From NCBI GenBank assembly GCA_946122785.1, contig CAMGYJ010000011.1, positions 56,160,449 to 56,224,448 on the forward strand: a stretch of 64,000 nucleotides of DNA. Direction: 5' to 3'. Source of the DNA: Linum tenue (taxonomy: Eukaryota; Streptophyta; Magnoliopsida; Malpighiales; Linaceae). Of this stretch, positions 27,001 through 36,295 are shown in pieces (positions within the stretch are counted from its first letter, which is position 1; every line of letters starts with the position of its first letter). The notes below the pieces were generated by a model, which saw nothing but the letters and a program-made list of their open reading frames with translations, was not told the DNA's origin and made no database searches. A program made the position numbers and the translations under genes.

Positions 27001-27763
27001 TCCATTTGGCATTGTGGTTTTCCCCCTCCTCCACCATTTTGCAGGAAGCCGAGGCTCAGGCAGGACGCCATTGGACTGGAACAGCAGAATGAGCATAGCA
27101 TCAACCACAGCCAAAGGCCTCGCCCACCTCCACTCTGCAGGAAAACTACCCCACGGCAACATCAAATCCTCCAACATCCTCCTCCTCCACGCTCACCACC
27201 ACCACGAGGCCTCTGTCTCCGACTACGGCCTCAACCCGCTCTTCGGCACCACCGCCCCGCCCAGCCGCGTCGCGGGCTACCGCGCCCCGGAGGTCCTCGA
27301 GACCCGGAAAGTCACGTTCAAGTCCGACGTCTACAGCTTCGGCGTCCTCCTCCTCGAGCTCCTCACTGGGAAAGCCCCCAACCAGGCCTCCCTGGGGGCA
27401 GGGGACGAATCCGCGGGGATCGACCTGCCGCGGTGGGTCCAGTCGGTGGTCCGGGAGGAGTGGACGGCCGAGGTGTTCGACGTGGAGCTCATGAGGCACA
27501 ACAACGTTGAGGAGGAGATGGTGCAGCTGCTGCAAATTGCCATGGCGTGCGTGGCCACGGTGCCCGACCAGCGGCCCGAGATGGCCGAGGTCGTGAGGAT
27601 GATTGATGAGGTGAACAGAGGGGAGGTCTCGACGCCGACGACGACGGATGATGGGTTGAGGCAGTCTTCCGATGATCCGTCGAAAGGCTCCGACGGTCAG
27701 ACTCAGACTCCTCCCGCGGAGTCCAGGGCCACTCCTGGTAGTGCCAGCGCCGTTACGCCGTGA
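24030..27763 (+). CDS. LRR receptor-like pseudokinase, At2g26730 type
   Basis: Two exons, 24030..25347 and 27045..27763 (678 residues), with a 1697-bp intron that splits the kinase domain after SALLHG in phase 1. Residues 1-28 are a signal peptide, followed by an N-terminal LRR cap (CSWVGIECD) and about five LRRs. The transmembrane helix is near 258-283 and is followed by a Gln/Pro-rich juxtamembrane segment. The kinase region keeps the P-loop (GKGSVG, about 361) and VKRL lysine (about 381). The catalytic loop reads HGNIKSSN instead of HRDLKxxN, and the metal motif is DYG instead of DFG, so catalysis is probably lost. The [17 protein letters not shown] tail is shared with the Arabidopsis relative as I recall it. 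Such proteins act as plasma-membrane scaffolds in signalling. An in-frame ATG-less stretch upstream is GC-poor, so 24030 is the likely start. Confidence 0.93.
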
Positions 27764-30589
27764 AGTGCGGTGTTAGTTCTGTTTCTTTTTAAGGGAAAAG
27801 AGTAGGAACGTCGTCGTTTGGGGAGGAGATGTGCAGATAAGTAAAGTGGGGCCCATTAAAGTGATTTTTATTTTGTTTGGGTTTATATCGATTTTTTGGA
27901 GGGTTTCCAATATTTTTATTTGTTAGTTTCTGACTTTTTTTTATCTATTCCCAGAAATGTCAACTTTCAAAGATTAATTTTTTTTTACCGGTGGGGTGAA
28001 TGGGAATTGGTGGTAGTTCCATGATGAATGAAGTGGCTGGAAAATTTAATTTAACCATAAATATTTATTGACCAATTGTTGGACTGTGATGCAAAAATTG
28101 ACAAATCGTAATATCAGAATTTCTTTTTTTTTTTTAGAGTCTTAAATTTGTAAATGTTATTTAGCGATATGTAACTGTGATGTGCAGTGCAATTGACGAT
28201 ATTTCCGAATGGATCAACATCAAACCACAAATTAGCCAGCCCGTTCCAACACACTACAGTTCAACTATTTACGAATGGATCAATATCAAACCACGAATTA
28301 GCCAACCACCTCAACATCCCAAACCATATTTGATATTTATACTGTGAGGTGATAAAAATGGAATCGTTCAAAATAAGGATGCATGTCCATGGTTTACTCT
28401 CAATTTTCGGCCCATCGTATCTTTACCGTGTATCGTTGTCGCAGGTGATTTCAAAGTGGTGATCCGACAACTGAATTGTAGGTCAGTGGAAGATTTTTGT
28501 TGGGTGGTACCCTGCTTCAAGAGTGTTGTCGATTATTGGAGCCATGTTCTCATTGTATATATTTTAGGACAGTTCCGAGGACTGCCAACTTAACTGCCCA
28601 AAAAGTAACACGTGAAGCTCTGTTATTGTCCTCTTTAGAGTTAACGTCCTTTTATATTGGAGTCATGTTAGCTTAAGTGTTGCAAACACAAGGTAGTGGG
28701 AAATGAGATGGACATATCATACCGCAATCACGAATTCACACCCACCACTCTCTATGTTATGTCACAAAACATGGTCCTTTTTGCTTTATGTATCTTCTTT
28801 AAATATGTGATTTGTTTCATAGGTGGGTGTGTGTCTTCATGATGATCATATTGCCTGTCTGTAGGGCAAAAATGAAAGCTAAATTTGGCCCCCACTTTCG
28901 ATAAATCAATGTCATCAATCATCTATTCCCTTTCACAATAAATTAACCATTTGGAATGCATGGGGGAACAATAAGCCAAAGCTGGTCCAAAACCCTAGCT
29001 AGATAATGAAAGAAAGGACATAGAAATGTCAAAAGAATAGCTACTTCCACACACAAATAATAAATTGATATTAATAACTTTGGTTGGTTGATGGTGGAAG
29101 AGGAGGAATGGTATTTTATCAAGCCCATGAAGGTTAAGTTTCAAATGCGAAACTAGCATCATAGTTGAGTTGATACGACTCGAGTATGGTAATCAAAGAT
29201 ATTACTTTAATTTAGACCGATAAATTCTAAACCGTGAATACATTAGTATTTTTTTTTCATTCACTGTATGTGTTTCTTTTTTAGCTGGCTAGATGGTCGC
29301 ATTATCCATGCGACATTGTCTATCATGAGCACAACTTTGTAGCATATATATCCTACTAGGGGGCATACATCGCTTTTTGGATTTTCTTATGTATCGATAG
29401 TCTGGCTCATCGTTTACCCTGTTAATGCATGCACAATACCTTTCAGATTCCAAATTTCGAATTGGTTAATGATACAAAATGAGTGGTGATAGAGAAAGAG
29501 GAGTTCAGGGAGGATTAATGACGATGAACACGAAAAAAACTCGTGAGAAAACTACCGGTGGTAGTGACCATTTTGAAATTATCCCATAAACCATGTTAAG
29601 AACACAGTGCATTCAGTGCCATGCCATTCCATAGCATCATTCATGGCCTATATAAAAAATAAAGGGAGTTGGAGAGAATGATTGGAGAAGGTAGTGATTC
29701 AATAATGGCTAATATTGGATGCAAGCAAGCCTATGAAGATGGACTCCATATGCTTTTGTTGGCTCTGTAATTCCCTTTACTTTTCATAATATTAATAATA
29801 CTACATCAACCTTATATATAGAAAAAATATTAGATGCAAGCAAAGCTCCAAACTCCAAACTCCAAACTCCAAACACACACCTCACTCAACTCAATTTGCC
29901 CTAACTTAGGAACATTAGTTATTGGATTGTGGGCCTTGGAATAGGAACAAAGTTAAATCTGTTCCAGCCTAAGTGCCAATTAAGCAAAAATGATCATTTT
30001 ATAATCTTCATCTCCCCCAACAACTGGCCAGTAATCAACTAGTCCCCACTTGCAAATTCCTTCCATAATATCCCTATCTTTACTCCCTACATGTTCCCTT
30101 TCCTCATGTAACTTTCCAATCATACAATTAAACCTAACTTAGCTTTCCAATCTCTAACAATTTTTCTTGTGTCTAGCAATTCTTGAATCTAGTTTATATG
30201 TTAGATATGCCGCATATGCGTCACTGTCATTGGATTGCACGACCCTCCAATCTCAATTGTTAGATGCATATAGTGGTGCTTTTGGAAATATATCTCTACA
30301 TGAATCCGACAGCTGAAATCGTAGGTTGAACAATTCAATGAAGTGGCCCCATGCTGATACTTACCATTTCACTACGCTAAAAAAATTTCCAAATTCCTTA
30401 CACTAGCTAGTATTCGATCAATTTCTCATACGTTTTCAAGTTAAATTCCCTTCTACTCAAAGTTTAGATATGATAAATCAAACTTAAAACACCATGATTA
30501 TCAACTGAATCACTAAGATAAATGTGGATCAAGAATGCACCACAAGGCAAAACAATGCCATATATAGATGCTCTGCCTTACCTTGCATT
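27764..30589. other. Intergenic DNA
   Basis: AT-rich spacer of 2.8 kb downstream of the pseudokinase gene. It holds poly-T tracts near 27950-28140, a duplicated phrase (aatggatcaa then catcaaaccac) at about 28207 and 28274, and four tandem CTCCAAA units at 29846-29874. No gene, RNA gene or bounded element recognised. Confidence 0.5.
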
Positions 30590-31561
30590 TAGAGGTGGCA
30601 ATTTCAATCCAATCCACCAATCCAATCCATCAATCCATTAAAAATATCCACCTAATCCAATCCATTTAAATCCAATCCATTTGATCCAAATCCAATTGGA
30701 TTGGTGGATTCATGGATTGGATCCATGGATCATTGGCAAATTACGGTTTAGTACCTAAAATTTTTATTTTTTACATTTTGGTACCTAAAATTTAATTTTT
30801 TATTGGAAAATTACGTTTTGGTACCTAAAAATATCATTGGAAAATTACGTTTTGGTACCTAAAATTTTTCATCGTGACATTTTAGTACCTAAACTTTTTA
30901 TATTTTACATATTGGTCCTTGGTTGAGGATGTCATTTGGATTCATGGATAATCCACCAATCCACTTGATTAGAGGTGGCAAATGGATTGGATTGGTGGAT
31001 TGATGGATTGGATTGGTGGATTGATGGATTGGATTGGTGGATCCATGGATCAAATTGATTGGATCAAATGGATTCATGGATTCATGGATTGGATCAAGTG
31101 GATTGGTGGATTATCCATGAATCCAAATGACATCCTCTACCAAGGACCAATATGTAAAATGTAAAAAGTTTAGGTACTAAAATGTCACAATGAAAAATTT
31201 TAGGTACCAAAACGTAATTTTCCAATGATATTTTTCGTATAAAAATAAAATTTTAGGTATCAAAATGTAAAAAATAAAAATTATAGGTACTAAACCGTAA
31301 TTTGCCAATGATCCATGGATCCAATCCATGAATCCACCAATCCAATTGGATTTGGATCAAATGGATTGGATTTAAATGGATTGGATTAGGTGGATATTTT
31401 TAATGGATTGATGGATTGGATTGGTGGATTGGATTGAAATTGCCACCTCTACACTTGATCCAATCCATGAAACCACCAATCCATTAGATCCAATCCATTT
31501 GATCCATGGATCCACCAATCCAATCCACCAATCCACCAATTCAATCCATTTGCCACCTCTA
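30590..31561. mobile_element. Outer hAT-like MITE (interrupted)
   Basis: Ends are TAGAGGTGGCAA on the left and its exact complement TTGCCACCTCTA on the right. The flanks carry a perfect 8-bp target duplication, CTTGCATT, at 30582-30589 and 31562-31569, which fits the hAT superfamily. Body sequence is dense in ATCCAATCC/GGATTGGAT words plus several GTACCTAAAA blocks. A second element of the same family sits inside it (30970-31451). With that insert and one target copy removed, the outer element is 482 bp. There is no coding capacity. Confidence 0.9.
30970..31451. mobile_element. Inner hAT-like MITE, same family, inverted
   Basis: A 482-bp copy with the same TAGAGGTGGCAA/TTGCCACCTCTA ends, flanked by a perfect 8-bp duplication CACTTGAT at 30962-30969 and 31452-31459. 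It lies in the opposite orientation to its host element, so the left arm of the host (30590-30969) and most of the insert form a long inverted repeat with arms of about 380 bp. The arms differ at scattered bases. Confidence 0.9.
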
Positions 31562-32682
31562 CTTGCATTGCCTTGAAAGCTCATTAGAGAATAGTGTGTT
31601 CAATGTCAAACACTCAAACTGTAGCCTCTTTCCCTGTTAACCATAATTGCATCTGTCGAAACACATAATTATTTACTCATCTTAATCCTCTAGTATCACT
31701 ATGATTTCTGGATTAGCTGAACTCAAATCATTCAAAGTTAGTACATCACAACGTGGGGACATTATTATATTGACTGAAAGGGGTATTTCAATTTCATCTT
31801 TTGCTTTCTCCTATTTCTGACTTACAGGGTATATCTCTTTGTCCACCTTTTTTTCAATCCTTTGGCCCCTCCCCAACAATTCTGCCCCTAATCCTATCCT
31901 GCAGCTTCAGCTTTTCAGATGGCCAACTCTGTTACCTCAAAGCTGAAACTAGGAGCAGAAAGCAGACCTGGAGAATTATCAGTAAAGTAGTTACTGAAAT
32001 TGGGAGGTTTCCTTTTCTGATAAAAGACAGAAGATGAAAGCTCCATATCAGCCCATGACTTGTGTGCCATTGTCCCACCTTCTTAGCTGGTGCCTTGTGA
32101 ACAAAGGATCACAGGAAACTCCATGTTGGGATCATGTGCTCAAGGTTTGCCATGAGATATCAAGAGGCAAGACATTAGCTGGCATTATCAGCAAATATAC
32201 ATTATCTTCACTATGGACATGAGAGATTACAAATGTTCAAAATAGTAAGAGCAGACTTGAGAGTCAATTCCTAGTGGCTGATACAAACAAATGCATGAGA
32301 GTTGTGAAGATATTCGGCAAGAGCTTCCATGGATCCTTTAGTTTGAACCGCACTGGGTTGTTCCCTGAATTCGAACTCAGACGGCCTGAAGCTTGCTCTT
32401 CAGACAACACTTCATCAGTCATCACCTTTTCTGTCGCATGTTTGTTTGAGACTGCTGCAGAGGCTCTAAATCATTCAGTTTCAGATGTAAGACACTGCTA
32501 AATCATGAATTCCAGAATTCGATCCCGAATCTTGCTTAGGGTGGCATTTAAAACATCTCTTTCTCCAAGTTCGACTAGATGCCTTAGCAGTCCATGCTTA
32601 AGAGAACCTTCATCACATGAGGAAAACATTAGGTGCAATGCCTGCATTTGAAAATTACATCTGTGTATCGTCAAATTCTTCC
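31562..32682. other. Intergenic; possible decayed minus-strand exons
   Basis: No confident gene. On the minus strand, directly downstream of the PPR stop, an open stretch of about 150 bp (32500-32655) reads like coding sequence (FSSCDEGSLKHGLLRHLVEL) but sits in a different frame from the PPR protein. A second open stretch lies at 32260-32450 on the same strand. Both may be decayed remains of the PPR gene's 3' half or chance frames. Confidence 0.3.
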
Positions 32683-34428
32683 CTACAGGTCATGCCTTAA
32701 GACAAATCCATATATTGCTTTCACGTCTTGCAATGATGCTCGATCCATACCATTATTGCAGAGTGTGCTAATAATGCTTATAATATTGGATCTTAACCCA
32801 GATTCTTGAATTTTCTGGACCAAATCATCACAAGAACTATTCCGAAGGAGACCGGAAACTAGACTGGTCAAAGTAGTCAAATTCGCAGGGATGTCAGCCG
32901 ACTGCATTCTTGAGAACAAGTATCTGGCCTCATCCAAATCTCCATTTCTAACACATCCCAGAACAACTGCATTCCAGGCGGTGACATCTTGTGGCACACT
33001 CTCCAGCTGCATCTCATAAAACAGCCTCAAGGCCTCACCTATCTTCCCGTTCTCTACATAAGCAGTCAACATTGTGTTCCAAAAAACAGTATTTGTGTTG
33101 ACTGCAGAGTCAAAAACTCGTCGTGCATCTCCTATTCTCTCACATTTTCCATACATATCCACAATGTTGCTTGCCACCACCACATCAGAATCAAGGTTGT
33201 TTCTAACACAAAAACAGTGAGCTTCTTTACCGAGCATTGTGTTCTTAGTATGAGAACAAATGGCTAGTATGGAAGCGAGAGTCACAGAGTCGAATCTCAA
33301 GTTCTCTAGTCTCATCAAGCGGCACGTATCGAGTGCCTTTTCAACTTGGAGAAGTCGAACATAACCAGAGATCAATAGATTCCAGGTCACCTCGTCCCTC
33401 TCGAGCATCCTGCTGAAAACCAACTCAGCATCCTCAATCAGACCAACTTTGGAATAGAAGTTGAGAATGGAACTCCCCATGATCTTGTCCAACTCAAACC
33501 CATAACTCACCGCAATACCATGCCCTTGCTTACCTTCCTCAACCGCCCCCACATTAGCCGAAGCCGAGAGCAAGCTCAACAAAGTGACATCAGTAGGCTC
33601 AAAATCTTCCAATCTCATCTCCAAAAACAGATCAATTGCCTCCTCGTTACACCCATTCTGCGCATACCCAAAAATCATCGAGTTCCAAGTAACCGCATTT
33701 CTCTCAGGCATTTCATCGAACACCCTCCTCGCATCCTCCAAAACCCCACATTTCCCATACATATCAACAAGACTGCTGCAGACAAACACACAAGCATTCA
33801 ACCCCATCTTCAACGACAACCCATGAACCCCTCTCCCCACCCCAGTCCACTGCAAAGCCCCACAGGCCTTCAGCACATTCGGCACCACGAAATTATCAAC
33901 CATAAACCCACTCTCAATCATCTTACAAACACCCATCACAGCCTCCACATTGCTCCCCATCCTGCTCCTCAACCCAATCATAGCAGCCCAGGAGAACACA
34001 TTCTCCGCCCTCAATCTCCCGAACAACCCATCCGCCGCCTCCAGGAGATCGCATTTCGCGTAAAAGATCACCAATTTCGTCTCGATGTACTCGTTGTTCG
34101 CGAACAGGGGCCCGTTCTTCACAATCCTGGCGTGGATTTGCCGACCCGTCGAGAGATCCCTCTGCGAGACGCATCCCTGAAGAAGCTCGCTGTAGACTTC
34201 CTGTCCCACGAAGTAGCTTTTGAGTTCCATGTCGTTGAGTAGGCGGAGGGCTTCCTGGACTCGGCCCTGCCTGCAGAGGAATGAGATGCCGCGGAAGTAA
34301 GAATTGTAGCCATCGCGGCCGGTTTGGGTTGGGTTGATCAGAAGGGTTTGCTTGAAATTGAGAGATTTGCGCAGACTGAATAGAGGGGAATCGGGGTTTG
34401 GCGCAGTGGTGATGGGAAGAGAGGCCAT
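32683..34428 (-). CDS. CRR21-like PPR protein, C-terminally truncated
   Basis: A single-exon frame of 581 residues. The order of motifs follows Arabidopsis CRR21 as I know it: MASLP start, YSELLQGCVSQRDLSTGRQI, NEYIETKLVIFYAKCD, NVFSWAAMIG, NFVVPNVLKACGAL, SLVDMYGKCGVL, SASANVGAVEEGKQGH, ALRLFYEMQLE. CRR21 is a plastid PLS-class PPR protein of about 830 residues whose C-terminal extension is needed for editing of ndhD transcripts. Here the frame ends at ASLQDVKAIYGFVLRHDL, roughly where residue 620 of CRR21 would be, so the last P-L-S repeats and the E/E+ region are absent. The last 90 residues also show small deletions. Either a non-functional copy or a gene with altered function; a missing assembly segment is less likely. 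A plastid-targeting N-terminus is plausible. Confidence 0.8.
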   Translation of the reverse strand: MASLPITTAPNPDSPLFSLRKSLNFKQTLLINPTQTGRDGYNSYFRGISFLCRQGRVQEALRLLNDMELKSYFVGQEVYSELLQGCVSQRDLSTGRQIHARIVKNGPLFANNEYIETKLVIFYAKCDLLEAADGLFGRLRAENVFSWAAMIGLRSRMGSNVEAVMGVCKMIESGFMVDNFVVPNVLKACGALQWTGVGRGVHGLSLKMGLNACVFVCSSLVDMYGKCGVLEDARRVFDEMPERNAVTWNSMIFGYAQNGCNEEAIDLFLEMRLEDFEPTDVTLLSLLSASANVGAVEEGKQGHGIAVSYGFELDKIMGSSILNFYSKVGLIEDAELVFSRMLERDEVTWNLLISGYVRLLQVEKALDTCRLMRLENLRFDSVTLASILAICSHTKNTMLGKEAHCFCVRNNLDSDVVVASNIVDMYGKCERIGDARRVFDSAVNTNTVFWNTMLTAYVENGKIGEALRLFYEMQLESVPQDVTAWNAVVLGCVRNGDLDEARYLFSRMQSADIPANLTTLTSLVSGLLRNSSCDDLVQKIQESGLRSNIISIISTLCNNGMDRASLQDVKAIYGFVLRHDL

Positions 34429-34538
34429 GAAAGCCGATGTGGTGGATAACTGAATTTAACGGAAATCTCTTATCCTTTTTATATAAATACATTTTATTAA
34501 ATTATAAATTAACAATAGTGCTATTCGAAATATCAACA

Positions 34539-34610
34539 GCGTTTGTAGTCCAACGGTTAGGATAATTGCCTTCCAAGCAATAGACCCGGGTTCGACTCCC
34601 GGCAGACGCA
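34539..34610 (+). tRNA. tRNA-Gly (anticodon TCC)
   Basis: A 72-nt cloverleaf with acceptor strands GCGTTTG and CAGACGC (one G-U pair), D arm around AGTCCAACGGTTAGGAT, anticodon stem ATTGC/GCAAT around loop CTTCCAA (anticodon TCC), and T arm CCGGGTTCGACTCCCGG. A and B box sequences are intact. A run of nine T's follows at about 34616 as the Pol III stop. There is no intron and the 3' CCA is not encoded, as expected for a nuclear gene. It lies 110 bp from the start of the PPR gene, which faces away. Confidence 0.96.
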
Positions 34611-36295
34611 ATCTATTTTTTTTTATCTGACGCGATACCAAAAGATATCGCGATATTTAACGAGTTTTTGTCGATTTATTTAGGTACCGGCGATATTTTG
34701 ACATGGAAAAGAACTATAAAATCCGCAAGTTCTTGCTTAATGGGTTCAGTAGGATCGATTCGTCGCCGGCGGTCTGTGAATTCCAGTTGGAGGCTTAGGT
34801 AAGTTTGGGAAGCTGCCCAATTTCCCAGCCCCTAATTCGTTCCGATTTCTCCTGTCCCTGCAACGTAATGTTGGGCAGACAATCGGGGAAGAGGAAGCGA
34901 TCGGAGAAGAGCCAGATGGAAGAAGCGATCGGAGGAGAGCTGGGAACGGAGAAAGAAAGACGGAGCCGCCGCGGGCTAGATAGCGGAATTGGCGCGGGGA
35001 GAATGAGGAGCGAACAAGGGATTCTGGTGGGATCAAGAGAGAAGGGATTTCAGGGTGAGAGAGATTTGGATTGATGAGGATTCTGCTGTTCTTTTTTTTA
35101 CTTCCCGTCTCTTTTCTGAAGAACGTGTCAATGTGGTTAGTCCAGTTCTTTCTCTATCAGTACTGTATCGAAGAACAATTCTCAACACAGCAGCCACTTT
35201 AGCAGTTTTCATGATCCCATCATCACGTCGTTGAAATTGCATCACAAATCATATAAAAGTGAGGAAAAAAGTTAGACATATGCTGCATATACCATAACCA
35301 AAGATTTCACTTATGCAGGTATAGCACATGGATCCATCTGGCACATTCTGGCAATGCACTGCAAAAGGGTATCTCCAAGAGCAATATAACAAGGTTGTCA
35401 TGCTTCTCGCTCTTATCTTGTTCAGATTCAAAGCGATCATTAACCTAGGCAAGTTAAAAACTTAGCAAATTCACCATGCTCGAACTTCAAAACTTAATTC
35501 TTAAAATAAACTCCTTCAGTAATATTCTGATCTCAAATCCGCATATTCTCAAAACATAAAGTCCAAACAAGGCATAAAGGGACAAGAGAATAGATCAGCA
35601 TAGATTTTGATCCAGTTTGCTACTACAAGCTAGCAATTTTTTTTTAATGGTGTTTGAATAGAAGGGTCTTCTGGCTTATCTTTAGTCTTCATATTTACAT
35701 AGTTTAACTTCGTATGTTTCCCATACAGAGTAACGAGTAAAAAACAAAATTGATGATGTATAATTGTGATATTTTTAAAGAAGGTACAAATACTGATTGA
35801 AGTCCAAATGCAACGCAGTTGTGAAGTCAACTTTTTTGTATGGAAAAACCTTATTCATTTTTATCTGCAGGTCTAGGAAGCAATGATGTGAAGTATAGAA
35901 GAAAACGATGAACGCATAGCTACAAAGCAGTAGACGCCAATCATAGTTGAAGTTAACTTAATTAGCCTATGTGAATTGCAATGCCTAATATAAGATTCAT
36001 ATTTGGACCACTTCCTATAATTCTAGCGGGACGAATTGATTCTTGATATAGGGGGAATATTCTTAGTTGCAGAACAAATTTCGATATAGGGGGTCGGTTC
36101 TGTATTAACTTCAAGTTTATGATTGGTTTATAAACCAAGATAATAAATTTATTGTAAGCAAGATAATATCAACGAGACAGCAAGACTTCAAGCCTACCCT
36201 TTCTCCTGCCTATATATGCATAGAGATCCCAGGTGATAATATGCTTGACTGTCAAGTAGTCTATAGCTAGCCATAAGAGAGAGTTTACGATCAAT
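34611..36295. other. Intergenic DNA
   Basis: The first 450 bp includes a GC-richer patch (34860-35050) with small open frames on both strands but no family features. The rest is AT-rich. The last 100 bp before 36296 is the promoter side of the receptor-like protein gene. No RNA gene or bounded element seen. Confidence 0.4.

Noticed and set aside
34805..35074. Plus-strand 89-codon frame rich in Arg and Glu
   Set aside because: Overlaps an equally long minus-strand frame, and has no motif or splice support; probably a chance frame in a GC-rich patch.
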